A DNA stretch of 64,000 nucleotides from Azoarcus sp. CIB (lineage in GTDB: Bacteria; Pseudomonadota; Gammaproteobacteria; Burkholderiales; Rhodocyclaceae), in NCBI RefSeq assembly GCF_001190925.1, contig NZ_CP011072.1, forward strand, positions 2,666,001-2,730,000, given 5' to 3'. Shown here piece after piece: positions 1 through 9,083 of the stretch. The notes beneath the pieces are model-generated. The model was given only the letters and a program-made list of their open reading frames with translations, ran no database searches and was not told the origin of the DNA. The position numbers and the translations under genes were made by a program. Numbering within the stretch: the first letter of the stretch is position 1; each line of letters begins with the position of its first letter.

Positions 1-1301
1 TTGCTCGGGGCGGCTGAAGGCGTAATGGACGGTTCAGTCGCGGCAGTCTCCTGCTGTACGCTGCCTTCGCCAAAAGGCAAATCTTTCTTGTGCGCGACCA
101 CGTCGCACAGCACCGCAAGATTTTCGACCAGATTTTGAAGCTCCCGGATGTTGCCAGGATAGTCGTGCCCCAGAATGTGCCTTCGGCACTCGGGGTCGAT
201 GCGCAAGGCCGGGCTGCGGCGCTGGTTGATGCGCTCGAGAAAATTGTCGAGTAGCGGGCCGATGATCTCCCGGCGCTCGCGCAGCGGCGCCAACTTCAGC
301 GGCACCACGCACAGACGGTAGTAGAGATCACGCCTGAAGGTACCGTCCTTGACCATCTCGGCAAGGTCCCGATTGGTGGCGGCGATCACTTGAATGCGCA
401 GCTTGCGCAACTGCGTCGCCCCCACCCGCTGCAGCCCGCCTCCTTCCAGCACCTGCAGGATCTTCGCCTGTGACTGTAGCGGGATTTCGCCCACCTCGTC
501 GAGGAACAGCGTACCTCCGTCGGCAACCTCGATCAGACCCTTCTTGCCCTTCGATGTTGCGCCGGTAAAGGCACCGCGTTCGTAGCCGAACATCTCGGAT
601 TCGAAGAGGCTTTCCGGGATGCTGCCGCAGTTAACATGCACGAAGGGACGACCTTCCAAGCCGGACTGACGATGCAGCATGCGTGCGAGTTCCGTCTTGC
701 CCACTCCCGACTCTCCCAGGATGAGCAATCGACTACCAAGTGCGATGGCACGCTTGCCACATTCGAGCAAGGACGTCAGGTGCGTTCCCAGGACCAGGTC
801 GCCGCTACCGCTCCCGGCGCCGCGTGACAGGTCTCCGCCGCCCCCCGTCTGTGTCAGAAACGACGCCGCTCGCCGCCCCTCGCCGTTCAGCACTTCAGCC
901 AACTGTTCCAGGCTGCGCAGAATGACGACGTAACAGTTCAGGTCGCCCTCCCAGGTATGCACGGGCCGCGTCTGTAGCAGATATTCCCTGCCATCTGCAT
1001 CCTCGACCACCTCCTGGAGCTTCTTCCCGCGATCGAATCCCTCGATGAGCCGGGTGCAGTCGATCCGCGATGCCTTCACGAAGTCGCGCAGCGGCCTGCC
1101 GACCATCGCGCCACGACTGATCTCGTTGAGGCTCTCGGCGGCCACATTCATGTGCTGCACCAGGCCGATCCGGTCTACGAGGGTAATCGCATCCGGCAGC
1201 AGATCGACTAACGGATGCCACCGGTCGTCGGCCAGCAGGCGCTCGACGTCAATATCCCCCGCCTGCTCCAACGGGCCGGCGGAGCTGTTCGCCCATTTCA
1301 T
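1..1301 (-). CDS. Sigma-54-dependent transcriptional activator (PAS + AAA+), truncated by window edge
   Basis: Enhancer-binding activator that would drive open-complex formation by sigma-54 RNA polymerase. An N-terminal PAS-like sensor covers about residues 25-140. The AAA+ domain has Walker A GESGVGKT (196-203), the sigma-54 contact loop GAFTGA (243-248) and Walker B GGTLFLDE (263-270). The C-terminal DNA-binding helix-turn-helix lies beyond the left edge. The ATG at 1301 overlaps the TGA of the upstream PAS gene in an ATGA junction, so the two are translationally coupled. The pair is divergent from the CaiB/etfBA operon, its likeliest target. The PAS input suggests sensing a small molecule or redox state; the ligand is unknown. 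Confidence 0.93.
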   Translation of the reverse strand, partial: MKWANSSAGPLEQAGDIDVERLLADDRWHPLVDLLPDAITLVDRIGLVQHMNVAAESLNEISRGAMVGRPLRDFVKASRIDCTRLIEGFDRGKKLQEVVEDADGREYLLQTRPVHTWEGDLNCYVVILRSLEQLAEVLNGEGRRAASFLTQTGGGGDLSRGAGSGSGDLVLGTHLTSLLECGKRAIALGSRLLILGESGVGKTELARMLHRQSGLEGRPFVHVNCGSIPESLFESEMFGYERGAFTGATSKGKKGLIEVADGGTLFLDEVGEIPLQSQAKILQVLEGGGLQRVGATQLRKLRIQVIAATNRDLAEMVKDGTFRRDLYYRLCVVPLKLAPLRERREIIGPLLDNFLERINQRRSPALRIDPECRRHILGHDYPGNIRELQNLVENLAVLCDVVAHKKDLPFGEGSVQQETAATEPSITPSAAPS

Positions 1302-2506
1302 CCGTCGACCTTAGGCGGCCGCTTCCGTGGCCGTTTCTGTACTCCAGCCGGCGCCTGCATCGGCTCGCCCGCAAGCGCCTCGCGCAGCGACAGCACGAAG
1401 TACTTCGAATCGTCGGCCGCGATCGGAGCGAGGTGAATGTCGCAGACCACACCATCTCCGCTGCGCCGCTTGACCTTGGCACACCAACGCTGCACGTCGC
1501 GCCCGTACCAGCGGCGTCCATTTGGCAAAGGCTGGTCTAGATCGATCACTTCTCCCGCGTTCCGGCCCAGAATCATGTCTGCCGGCCAATCAAGCAAGGC
1601 TTCCAGTGCAGGATTGACCGCAAGCACCGTACGGTGATGATCGATCACCAGCACTGCATCAGGCAACGCAGCCAACACCTTGCTGACCTTGCGCTCCTGC
1701 GACTCCAGGTGCGACTTCGACACACGCTCGTCAGTTACATCACGCTGGATGCCCCACATCCGGTGGAGTCGCCCTTCCATGACATCGGCGCGCACGCTGG
1801 TTTCGGCGTACATCACGGAACCGTCATGGCGTAATTCCACTGTTGGCACTGCATCGATGTTGAAATTCGCCTCGATCAGCATGCTGACGAAGGCCTCGTT
1901 CGCGGTGCTGCGCCGAAAATACGCTGACACCGGCATCTGGGTCATATCGAGACCTGGAGGCAAGTTATACATGCGTGCCATTGCCTCATTGCAGATACCC
2001 CAGTGACATGGGTTCTCGAACACTTGGCGAACGATTTCGGCTTCATTCACGGTGAGGTCGACGGGTTCGTCAAAGACCATGCACCACATGGCCTCGGCAG
2101 AATCCCGCACGAAACGGCGCAGCAGCGCCAATTCGCTTTCGAGATCACCGACCAAGCCGCATTCTCCGTGCTTGCTCATACCCTCAAGTATCAATATCCG
2201 CCCCGTCGGGTCCAGTTCGGAAAGCTCCGGCACCATCGTGCACGACTTGTGCCTCTTCGCCTTTCGAACCGGAATGGGCGCGAACCGCATCGGCCCCCTC
2301 CGCCCGGTCCGGTCGCTCATGAAGTGCTCCAGCGTCGCGGCCGTGCCTGCATCGACCAGATCTCGCAGGCCCATCTGCTTCAGGACTGCAGTCGTGCAAC
2401 CCAGCGCCCTGCTCACTGCATCGTTCGCAATCAAAATCGAGCCATCCTCGCGAAATGCCAGGAACGGCGCGCCTCTCGCTTCGAGACGGCTTTCATCAAG
2501 ACTCAT
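1298..2506 (-). CDS. PAS-domain sensor protein coupled to the sigma-54 activator
   Basis: Soluble protein of 402 residues with no kinase, GGDEF or HTH domain visible. It reads as two or three PAS-type modules: an N-terminal one, a middle one followed by a PAC-like stretch (RMWGIQRDVTDE), and a C-terminal one (LPDAVLVIDHHRTVLAVNPA). The start at 2506 is chosen because GGAGGA lies about 9 bases upstream; an in-frame start at 2599 has no such site. It ends in an ATGA overlap with the sigma-54 activator. A role as a separate sensor subunit that gates the activator is inferred from the coupling. I do not recognise a named family. Confidence 0.8.
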   Translation of the reverse strand: MSLDESRLEARGAPFLAFREDGSILIANDAVSRALGCTTAVLKQMGLRDLVDAGTAATLEHFMSDRTGRRGPMRFAPIPVRKAKRHKSCTMVPELSELDPTGRILILEGMSKHGECGLVGDLESELALLRRFVRDSAEAMWCMVFDEPVDLTVNEAEIVRQVFENPCHWGICNEAMARMYNLPPGLDMTQMPVSAYFRRSTANEAFVSMLIEANFNIDAVPTVELRHDGSVMYAETSVRADVMEGRLHRMWGIQRDVTDERVSKSHLESQERKVSKVLAALPDAVLVIDHHRTVLAVNPALEALLDWPADMILGRNAGEVIDLDQPLPNGRRWYGRDVQRWCAKVKRRSGDGVVCDIHLAPIAADDSKYFVLSLREALAGEPMQAPAGVQKRPRKRPPKVDG

Positions 2507-3145
2507 CAGCTTCGGTCCTCCGTGCCAGATGCACGGCGCGCATTCCGCGCCACGTCCGAAGCGACAAGCAATTCCCTTACCAAGCCCAAACCGATTCAAT
2601 CAATGCGCATCAGTGACGCCATAAACCGGGGCTTTTACCATTTACGGCACACTCGGAACGACTTCGACGATGATGCAGAATTGCACATGCGATGCAAATC
2701 TGCAAGGCAGCCATCGAGGTCCCCTCCCGCCTCCCGTTATCGCTTCGCCGTCATCACTCTGAACGGACCGGCAACAACTGCGCCAGTCTTTCGGAAGGTC
2801 GGCACGACGATAAGGCCGTCGCGGAGAAAGTCGGGACTCGCCCCTCGGTTGTACAGGCTGCCGCCACCTGCTTGATCGCCTTCCACTTCACGAAGTGCTA
2901 AAAACGCACATATCACTTCGAATATTGCGTTTGCACCCCTTATTTTTGTTTCCTAGCATGCATTCGACTCACAACAAAGATCCGACGCACCAGCCTCGGA
3001 AAGGAATCACGATGAATTTGAATGAGACAAGATGCGGCGCTACTGATACGGCGCTTCTTCACTGGCACTTCGGCTGTACCAGTAAGAAACGCGCCTTCCG
3101 CACGACTGTGGACGTGCCCCATTTCAAGAACTGAGGGCGACTTCC
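2507..3145. promoter_or_regulatory. Divergent control region between PAS/sigma-54 pair and CaiB/etf operon
   Basis: About 640 bases without a convincing gene. It holds a perfect inverted repeat CACTTC-AC-GAAGTG at 2884-2897, a plausible operator. A weak sigma-54-like match, TGGCACTTCGGCTGTA, lies at 3063-3078, about 70 bases before the CoA-transferase; the -24 half is perfect but the -12 half has GT where GC is required. The position suits a divergently encoded sigma-54 activator, but the promoter assignment is weak. Confidence 0.35.
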
Positions 3146-4369
3146 ATGGCAAACGCTCTTTCGCACATCCGCGTCCTGGACCTGTCGCGCATACTCGCCG
3201 GCCCGTGGTGCAGTCAGATCCTCGCCGACCTCGGCGCCGACGTGATCAAGGTCGAGCGCCCCGGAGCAGGCGACGACACCCGTGGCTGGGGGCCGCCGTG
3301 GCTGAAGGACGAGCACGGCGCCGAGACAGACGTCGCCGCGTACTACCTGTGCGCCAACCGCAACAAGCGCTCGATCACGATCGACATCACGCGCCCTGAG
3401 GGCCAGGCGCTTGTGAGACAGCTCGCAGCCGAGTGCGACGTCGTGATCGAGAACTTCAAGGTCGGCGGACTCAAGCAGTACGAACTCGATTACGACGCGC
3501 TCAAAGCGGTCAATCCCCGCCTCGTATATTGCTCTGTGACGGGCTTCGGCCAGGACGGCCCCTACGCGCCCCGCGCGGGTTACGACTTCCTGATCCAGGG
3601 GCTGGGCGGCCTGATGAGCATCACCGGCCGCCCCGACGGCGAGGAAGGCGGCGGCCCGATGAAGGCCGGCGTGGCACTGACCGACATCCTTACCGGACTG
3701 TACGCGTCGAACGCAATCCTCGCCGCCTTGGCGTGGCGCGAGCGCAGCGGCGAAGGCCAGTACATCGACCTCGCGCTGCTCGACGTGCAGGTGGCCTGCC
3801 TCGCGAACCAGGCGGCGAACTACCTGGCGACCGGCCGCTCCCCGGGACGGCTCGGCAACGCGCACCCGAACATCGTGCCTTACCAGGACTTCCCCACGGC
3901 CGACGGATATATGATCCTGGCCATCGGCAATGACGGACAGTTCACCCGCTTCTGCACCGAAGCCGGCCGCGCGGAACTGGCAGCAGATTCGCGTTTTGCG
4001 ACCAACGCCGAACGGGTGCGCAACCGCGCCACCCTGATCCCGCAACTGAAGGAGCTCACGGTGCGGCGCACGACCGCCGAGTGGATCGCCGCACTGGAGT
4101 CCCTCGCCGTGCCCTGTGGCCCGATCAATACGCTCGCGGACGTCTTTGCCGATCCTCAGGTGCAGGCCCGCGGCCTGAAAGTGACGACTCCCCACCCTGT
4201 CGCCGGCACGGTGCCCCTCGTCGCGAACCCGATGAAGCTGTCGGCGACGCCGCCTGATTACCGCCTGCCACCGCCGATGCTGGGCGAGCATACAGACGAG
4301 GTTCTTGCGAAAACGCTGGGCTTAAAGGACGCCGAGATCGAACGGCTCCGGTCAAACGGCGTGGTCTGA
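3146..4369 (+). CDS. CaiB/BaiF family (class III) acyl-CoA transferase
   Basis: 407 residues, the usual length for family III CoA-transferases, which move CoA between carboxylic acids through an aspartyl-CoA intermediate. The N-terminal LDLSRILAGPW and LADLGADVIKVERP signatures are present, and the catalytic Asp is probably D180 (GVALTDILTG). It is followed 27 bases later by etfB and etfA, so it probably activates an acid that an ETF-linked acyl-CoA dehydrogenase then oxidises. No such dehydrogenase is in the window. Succinyl-CoA:glutarate-type transfer is one possibility, but the substrate cannot be read from sequence. Confidence 0.9.
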   Translation: MANALSHIRVLDLSRILAGPWCSQILADLGADVIKVERPGAGDDTRGWGPPWLKDEHGAETDVAAYYLCANRNKRSITIDITRPEGQALVRQLAAECDVVIENFKVGGLKQYELDYDALKAVNPRLVYCSVTGFGQDGPYAPRAGYDFLIQGLGGLMSITGRPDGEEGGGPMKAGVALTDILTGLYASNAILAALAWRERSGEGQYIDLALLDVQVACLANQAANYLATGRSPGRLGNAHPNIVPYQDFPTADGYMILAIGNDGQFTRFCTEAGRAELAADSRFATNAERVRNRATLIPQLKELTVRRTTAEWIAALESLAVPCGPINTLADVFADPQVQARGLKVTTPHPVAGTVPLVANPMKLSATPPDYRLPPPMLGEHTDEVLAKTLGLKDAEIERLRSNGVV

Positions 4370-4396
4370 TAGACGAGCATTTTTTGGAGACCTGAC

Positions 4397-5146
4397 TTGA
4401 AAGTTCTTGTACCCGTCAAACGCGTAGTCGATTACAACGTCAAGGTGCGAGTGAAGGCGGACGGCACGGGCGTTGATATCGCGAACGTAAAAATGTCCAT
4501 GAACCCCTTCGACGAAATCGCCGTCGAGGAAGCCGTGCGGCTGAAGGAAGCCGGCATCGCGACCGAGGTCGTGGCGGTGAGCTGCGGTGTCGCGGCCTGC
4601 CAGGAAACGATCCGCGCGGCGATGGCGATCGGCGCCGACCGCGGCGTCCTCGTCGAATCCGACGCCGAGCTGCAGCCGCTCGCCGTGGCGAAGCTGCTGA
4701 AGGCACTGTGCGACAAGGAGCAGCCGACGGTCGTGATCTGCGGCAAGCAGGCGATCGACGACGACTCGAACCAGACCGGCCAGATGCTGGCCGCGCTGAT
4801 GGGCTGGCCGCAGGCCACCTTCGCGTCGAAGGTCGCGCTCGGCGACGGTGCTGCCACCGTGACGCGCGAGATCGACGGCGGTCTCGAAACCCTCGAGATC
4901 AAGCTGCCGGCGGTCATCACCACCGACCTGCGCCTCAATGAGCCGCGTTACGCGACGCTGCCGAACATCATGAAGGCGAAGAAGAAGCCGCTGGACATCG
5001 TCAAGCCGGCCGATCTCGGTGTCGATGTCGCGCCGCGCCTGGCGACGCTGAAAGTGGCCGAGCCGCCCAAGCGCAGCGCCGGCGTGCGCGTTGCGGACGT
5101 CGCGCAACTCGTCGACAAGCTCAAGAACGAAGCGAAGGTGATCTGA
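4397..5146 (+). CDS. etfB: Electron transfer flavoprotein beta subunit
   Basis: 249 residues, full length for EtfB. The start is an unusual TTG at 4397, supported by GGAG seven bases upstream and by the family's conserved opening [19 protein letters not shown]. The DNPFDE-type motif ([12 protein letters not shown]) and the AMP-site stretch [15 protein letters not shown] are present. The soluble heterodimer with EtfA takes electrons from acyl-CoA dehydrogenases and passes them to ETF:quinone oxidoreductase. It lies two bases before etfA and shares an operon with the CoA-transferase. Confidence 0.97.
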   Translation: MKVLVPVKRVVDYNVKVRVKADGTGVDIANVKMSMNPFDEIAVEEAVRLKEAGIATEVVAVSCGVAACQETIRAAMAIGADRGVLVESDAELQPLAVAKLLKALCDKEQPTVVICGKQAIDDDSNQTGQMLAALMGWPQATFASKVALGDGAATVTREIDGGLETLEIKLPAVITTDLRLNEPRYATLPNIMKAKKKPLDIVKPADLGVDVAPRLATLKVAEPPKRSAGVRVADVAQLVDKLKNEAKVI

Positions 5147-5148
5147 AC

Positions 5149-6093
5149 ATGGCGATCCTGGTTATTGCAGAACACGACAACGCGAGCCTGAAGGCCGCGA
5201 CCCTCAACACCGTTTCGGCCGCGGCCAAGCTCGGTACTCAGTTGGCAACTGAGGTCCACGTGCTGATCGCCGGCGCCAACTGCGGCGCGGCGGCCGAGCA
5301 GGCGGCAAAGGTCGCGGGCGTCGCCAAGGTGCGCGTGGCCGATGCCGCCCACTACGACTCGCAGACCGCCGAGAACGTCGCCGCGCTGGTTGTCGCCAAT
5401 GCTGCAGGCTACACCCACATCCTCGCCCCCAGCACCGCCAACGGCAAGAACGTCGCCCCGCGCGTCGCCGCGCTGCTCGACGTCGCGCAGATCTCCGACA
5501 TCGTCGCCGTGGAATCGGCCGACACCTTCGTGCGCCCGATCTACGCGGGCAACGCGCTGGCCACCGTGAAGTCGGCCGACGCCGTGAAGGTGATGACCGT
5601 GCGTACGACCGCCTTCGAAGCCGCCGGCCAGGGTGGCTCCGCTGCCGTGGAAGCCGTCGCTGCCGGTGCCGATCTGGGTCTGACGACCGTCAAGGGCCGC
5701 GAACTGACCAAGAGCGCACGTCCCGAACTCGGTGCGGCGAAGATCATCGTTTCGGGTGGTCGCGGCCTCGGTAACAGCGAGAACTACCACAAGCTGCTCG
5801 AGCCGCTCGCCGACGCCCTCGGCGCGGCACTGGGTGCTTCGCGCGCCGCGGTCGACGCGGGCTACGTGCCCAACGACTACCAGGTCGGCCAGACCGGCAA
5901 GATCGTCGCGCCGCAGCTCTACATCGCGGTCGGCATCTCGGGCGCGATCCAGCACCTGGCCGGCATGAAGGATTCCAAGGTGATCGTCGCGATCAACAAG
6001 GATCCGGAAGCACCGATCTCCCAGGTGGCGGATTACGGCCTGGTGGGCGACCTGTTCGAGGTCGTTCCGCAACTGGTAGCCGCCGTTTCGTAA
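5149..6093 (+). CDS. etfA: Electron transfer flavoprotein alpha subunit
   Basis: 314 residues, full length. The C-terminal FAD-binding region is clear: SGGRGLG near 202, then [20 protein letters not shown] and the terminal [20 protein letters not shown]. It pairs with EtfB to hold FAD (and AMP in EtfB). It is the last gene before a strong terminator, so CaiB-etfB-etfA is a closed transcription unit. The missing partner dehydrogenase must be encoded elsewhere. Confidence 0.97.
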   Translation: MAILVIAEHDNASLKAATLNTVSAAAKLGTQLATEVHVLIAGANCGAAAEQAAKVAGVAKVRVADAAHYDSQTAENVAALVVANAAGYTHILAPSTANGKNVAPRVAALLDVAQISDIVAVESADTFVRPIYAGNALATVKSADAVKVMTVRTTAFEAAGQGGSAAVEAVAAGADLGLTTVKGRELTKSARPELGAAKIIVSGGRGLGNSENYHKLLEPLADALGAALGASRAAVDAGYVPNDYQVGQTGKIVAPQLYIAVGISGAIQHLAGMKDSKVIVAINKDPEAPISQVADYGLVGDLFEVVPQLVAAVS

Positions 6094-6163
6094 GCAACCA
6101 TCCAACGCCTCTCCCCTCCGACGAACCATTCTTCCAATACGAGTCAAGGGATCGTCGGATTTT

Positions 6164-6204
6164 TTCGGTTCGGAGAGAAATGCTCTCCGAACCGAACCCT
6201 TTTT
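6164..6204 (+). terminator. Rho-independent terminator of the etfBA operon
   Basis: A perfect 14-bp stem (TTCGGTTCGGAGAG with its complement at 6183-6196) encloses a five-base loop and is followed by CCCTTTTT. The T-run is on the plus strand only, so it serves etfBA rather than the converging gene. Confidence 0.92.
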
Positions 6205-6276
6205 GGCGAAATTGCCATAGCGGCACCCCACGCCAGGTGACGGGTGCCCGCGGAGATTCGAGCGAGTCGGGGAATC

Positions 6277-7146
6277 TCAGAACGGCATCCAGACTTGCGC
6301 AAGCAATGCCCGTGTTTCAGGCACATTGCGACCATCGACGGTCCGCGAGATTCCGAACGACCAAGTCGTTGCGTCCTTGTGCGTGACCATGATGCCGGCC
6401 CCGACGTTCCAGACGTGGGAGCTGTTGTCCTCGTTGCGCAGATAATCGGTGGACAGGTAGGGCGTCACGCGCATGTTCGACTGCGTGACGTTCTTGAAGT
6501 CGTAGCCGAGACGCCCGTTGAGGTGGTACTCGTCCTTCGGCTTCGAAATCGAGCTCCATTGCGGGTCGGCGGTGTGATAGCCGACGACGGCCTCGATGTT
6601 CCAGTTGTTGACGTTGAGGTCATAGAAGCCGCGCAAGTAGTAGTCCCACAGGTGGCTGTCGAGCTTCGAGCTGATCGAGAAGGGCGTGCCGATCAGGATA
6701 TCGAAGCCGATCGTGCTGTCCGGGGTCGGTTTGGTCCAGCCGGTGAAGGCCGGGATCACGCTACCGACGCCGGAGAGATCGAAGCCGTTCGAGTCCTTGA
6801 TCCTCAACTCGTAGGTGTTGAGCGAGAACGCGAAGGCCCAGCTCGAGGCCGGATCGAACTTGAAGAAGTGCGGCAGGATCGTGAAGCCGAAGATCGTGTC
6901 GGTGTCGACGCCGGTATCGACACGCTTGCCGCTGTCGTCGTAGGCCTTGCTCGTCGAGTTGTAGAGCAGCGTCTGGCCGGGGAAGTTGAAAGGTTGGTCG
7001 AACTGCGTCGGCAGGTCCCAGTAGTGAGGCCGGTAATGGTGGCCGAGGACGACCTGCGCCTGGGCCGCGCCAGCGGCGCTGATGGTCAGAGCGGCGACTG
7101 CCGCGACCTTCACCGCCGAGTGCTTCGAATGCTTGGTGTTCTTCAT
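6277..7146 (-). CDS. Outer-membrane protein of the phenol meta-pathway (MetA) type
   Basis: 289 residues. The start at 7146 is set by AAGGAGGAGAAC directly upstream. A cleavable signal peptide is evident (KVAAVAALTISAAGAAQAQ). The mature part has alternating amphipathic strands and ends in Phe (QVWMPF), typical of outer-membrane beta-barrels. It resembles the Phenol_MetA_deg family often found beside aromatic catabolic genes, where it is thought to aid entry of hydrophobic substrates. It precedes no obvious partner; the NCS1 permease lies upstream on the same strand after a structured gap. Confidence 0.75.
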   Translation of the reverse strand: MKNTKHSKHSAVKVAAVAALTISAAGAAQAQVVLGHHYRPHYWDLPTQFDQPFNFPGQTLLYNSTSKAYDDSGKRVDTGVDTDTIFGFTILPHFFKFDPASSWAFAFSLNTYELRIKDSNGFDLSGVGSVIPAFTGWTKPTPDSTIGFDILIGTPFSISSKLDSHLWDYYLRGFYDLNVNNWNIEAVVGYHTADPQWSSISKPKDEYHLNGRLGYDFKNVTQSNMRVTPYLSTDYLRNEDNSSHVWNVGAGIMVTHKDATTWSFGISRTVDGRNVPETRALLAQVWMPF

Positions 7147-7486
7147 GTTCTCCTCCTTGAGCGGATGTGATGCGGGCCTTTGCGGCCCTTTTTGGGAAAG
7201 AAAGGGGTCCTGTCCCACTGGCCGGAGCGAGTGGAGCGTGGAATGCGATGTTCGAAAGGGGGGACGGCGCTAGGCAGAGACCGCGCTCAGCGCCCGCCGG
7301 CGTTGCGAAGCCGGCCGGCGCTGAGCACGACGATTGGTCGACGGTGCAAGCCGATGGAATACGTCGATGCGCCCTCCAATGTCGTGGCCATACTGACGAG
7401 GGATCTTGCGAGCTCGCATGAAGGCGTGCGCGACCTGTTATGAGGACCGGTCGTCACACGCCGTGGCGCGATAACGGCTCGCCCTG
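7147..7486. other. Intergenic gap with long hairpin
   Basis: No gene seen. A strong hairpin lies at 7286-7325: a CTCAGCGCC arm, one C/C mismatch, then a GCCGGC arm around an eight-base loop. It is not followed by a T-run on either strand. It is downstream of the permease gene and may act as a factor-dependent terminator or mRNA end. Confidence 0.5.
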
Positions 7487-8845
7487 TCAGCTGGCTACCG
7501 AGTGTGCCAATCCACTTCTCGCACGGCTATTGAGCGCGTACAGCAAAGCGCCGACAGCTGCGGTTGCTGGCGCGGACCATGCCGCAACCGGCGCCGACGC
7601 TTGAAGCATGAGGATTCCGACCCCCGACGAAACCAGCCACGCTGCCAGGGCGAAGTTCACGGACAGGGGTGCCCGGCCGAGCTGATCGGCCAAGGTCGTC
7701 GGAGTATCGCGGGAGTCACGCATCGAGTAGATATGAACCAGCGCGATCGCCACCCAGGCGACGACAAAGGTTCCCTGGTACGCCAGCGCCTGCAGGATGA
7801 AGTGGAACACGTTCTGCAGCATCAGGAAGTAGACGATCACGCCCACGACGACCGCCCACACCATTCGGTGCAGATAGATGCCGAATGCCGACTGAAAGAA
7901 GGCCTCCATATTGACCGACGAAAGATAGAAGTTGGCCGTGTTGATGCGCGTCTGGCTGACCCACACGAAAGCGAGGCCGGCCAACCCCATCAGCTTCAGC
8001 AAGCCGAGCACGGCCGATACTTCGCTGATGCCTCCTTCGAGGGGAATCGTGCCGGCGATGAAGATGCCTACGACTGCGTTGAGCATGAACGTGAAGACAT
8101 AGAACACGATGCCGAAGTTGACCTTCGCGTGGTACTCCGTGTCCTCGCGACGTCCGAGACGTGAGAAGTCCCACGTGTACATCATCAGGATCCACACGCC
8201 CATGAAGTAGGTGAAGCACTGCCACCAGCCGTCCTCCGGCGCACCGGAGGCAGGCCCGAGCTTCAGCCAGGCATCGCTGTATCCGTATTCCGCCAATGTC
8301 ATCCCGACTGCCAGCACGATCCCGATCAGGTAGAACGGCAACAGGATTCCATTGAACTTGTCGATAAAGTGCTGCACGCTGCCGAACACCAGCGGCACGC
8401 TGTAGCAGACGACGATCAGGTACGCCCACTTCAGCTCCACGCCGGGCCAATAGGCATTGATGGCGACCGCGATCACCGAGCCCTCGAACACCGCGTAGTA
8501 GATTGCCGTCGCGCAGAAGATCAGCGTTGCCAGCCGCGCACCGACCTTGCCGAATACGAGCTGGGAGAATTGCGCGACCGAGAGGCCCGTACGAATGGAA
8601 AATCTCGTGATCGCGGCGTTGATGATCGCGAATACCACGGCCGACAGCGCGAGTCCGATTAGGACGTTCCTGGTTCCCAGCGTGAGGGCCAGCGTCGCGG
8701 GCACCATCAGCCAGAACATCGCGCTGCAGAGGGCCCACCAGGCCATCGTCAACCCGGCTTTGCCCATTCGCTCGTTGTACGGAACAGGTACCGCCGCAAA
8801 GTCTTCGTGGTCCTCGTTCGGACTCAATTCGATCTTGGTCGTCAC
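7487..8845 (-). CDS. NCS1-family nucleobase/hydantoin-type permease
   Basis: Inner-membrane cation symporter of about 452 residues with roughly 12 hydrophobic segments. It resembles the NCS1 (purine/cytosine/hydantoin permease) family in the segments around GLSVAQFSQLVFG and the WDFSRLGRR loop. The start is GTG at 8845, with AAAGGAG eight bases upstream; upstream in-frame starts lack a site. It is encoded downstream of hyuB-hyuA on the same strand, so it probably imports the substrate of the HyuA/HyuB enzyme. The substrate is not determinable; hydantoins, pyrimidines or related cyclic amides are candidates. Confidence 0.85.
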   Translation of the reverse strand: MTTKIELSPNEDHEDFAAVPVPYNERMGKAGLTMAWWALCSAMFWLMVPATLALTLGTRNVLIGLALSAVVFAIINAAITRFSIRTGLSVAQFSQLVFGKVGARLATLIFCATAIYYAVFEGSVIAVAINAYWPGVELKWAYLIVVCYSVPLVFGSVQHFIDKFNGILLPFYLIGIVLAVGMTLAEYGYSDAWLKLGPASGAPEDGWWQCFTYFMGVWILMMYTWDFSRLGRREDTEYHAKVNFGIVFYVFTFMLNAVVGIFIAGTIPLEGGISEVSAVLGLLKLMGLAGLAFVWVSQTRINTANFYLSSVNMEAFFQSAFGIYLHRMVWAVVVGVIVYFLMLQNVFHFILQALAYQGTFVVAWVAIALVHIYSMRDSRDTPTTLADQLGRAPLSVNFALAAWLVSSGVGILMLQASAPVAAWSAPATAAVGALLYALNSRARSGLAHSVAS

Positions 8846-9083
8846 AGTTGTCTCCTTTAGTGTGATTGGAACGACAGCCGGCATCTGGATGGCCGTCGTT
8901 CTTTCCCGCCGGACGTGCCGGGAATCGCGTGATGAACGCGGGCACGCCACCGGTTGTTTGCTTCGCCCCATCAAAATCGCGGGCAAAAGCGTCCCTGTGG
9001 CGGCCCGAGCCGCGCGTCCCAGCTACTTCGTGCGTGTCTCTTTAGGTGTTTTTGTCCGCGCTGCGCTATGGCACGCGGCTGGT

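Noticed and set aside
3063-3078. Sigma-54 promoter before the CoA-transferase
   Set aside because: The -24 element is good but the invariant GC at -12 is GT, so it is mentioned only as weak support and not called as a promoter.
3059-4291. 410-codon open frame on the minus strand
   Set aside because: Mirror frame of the CoA-transferase, low plausibility composition.
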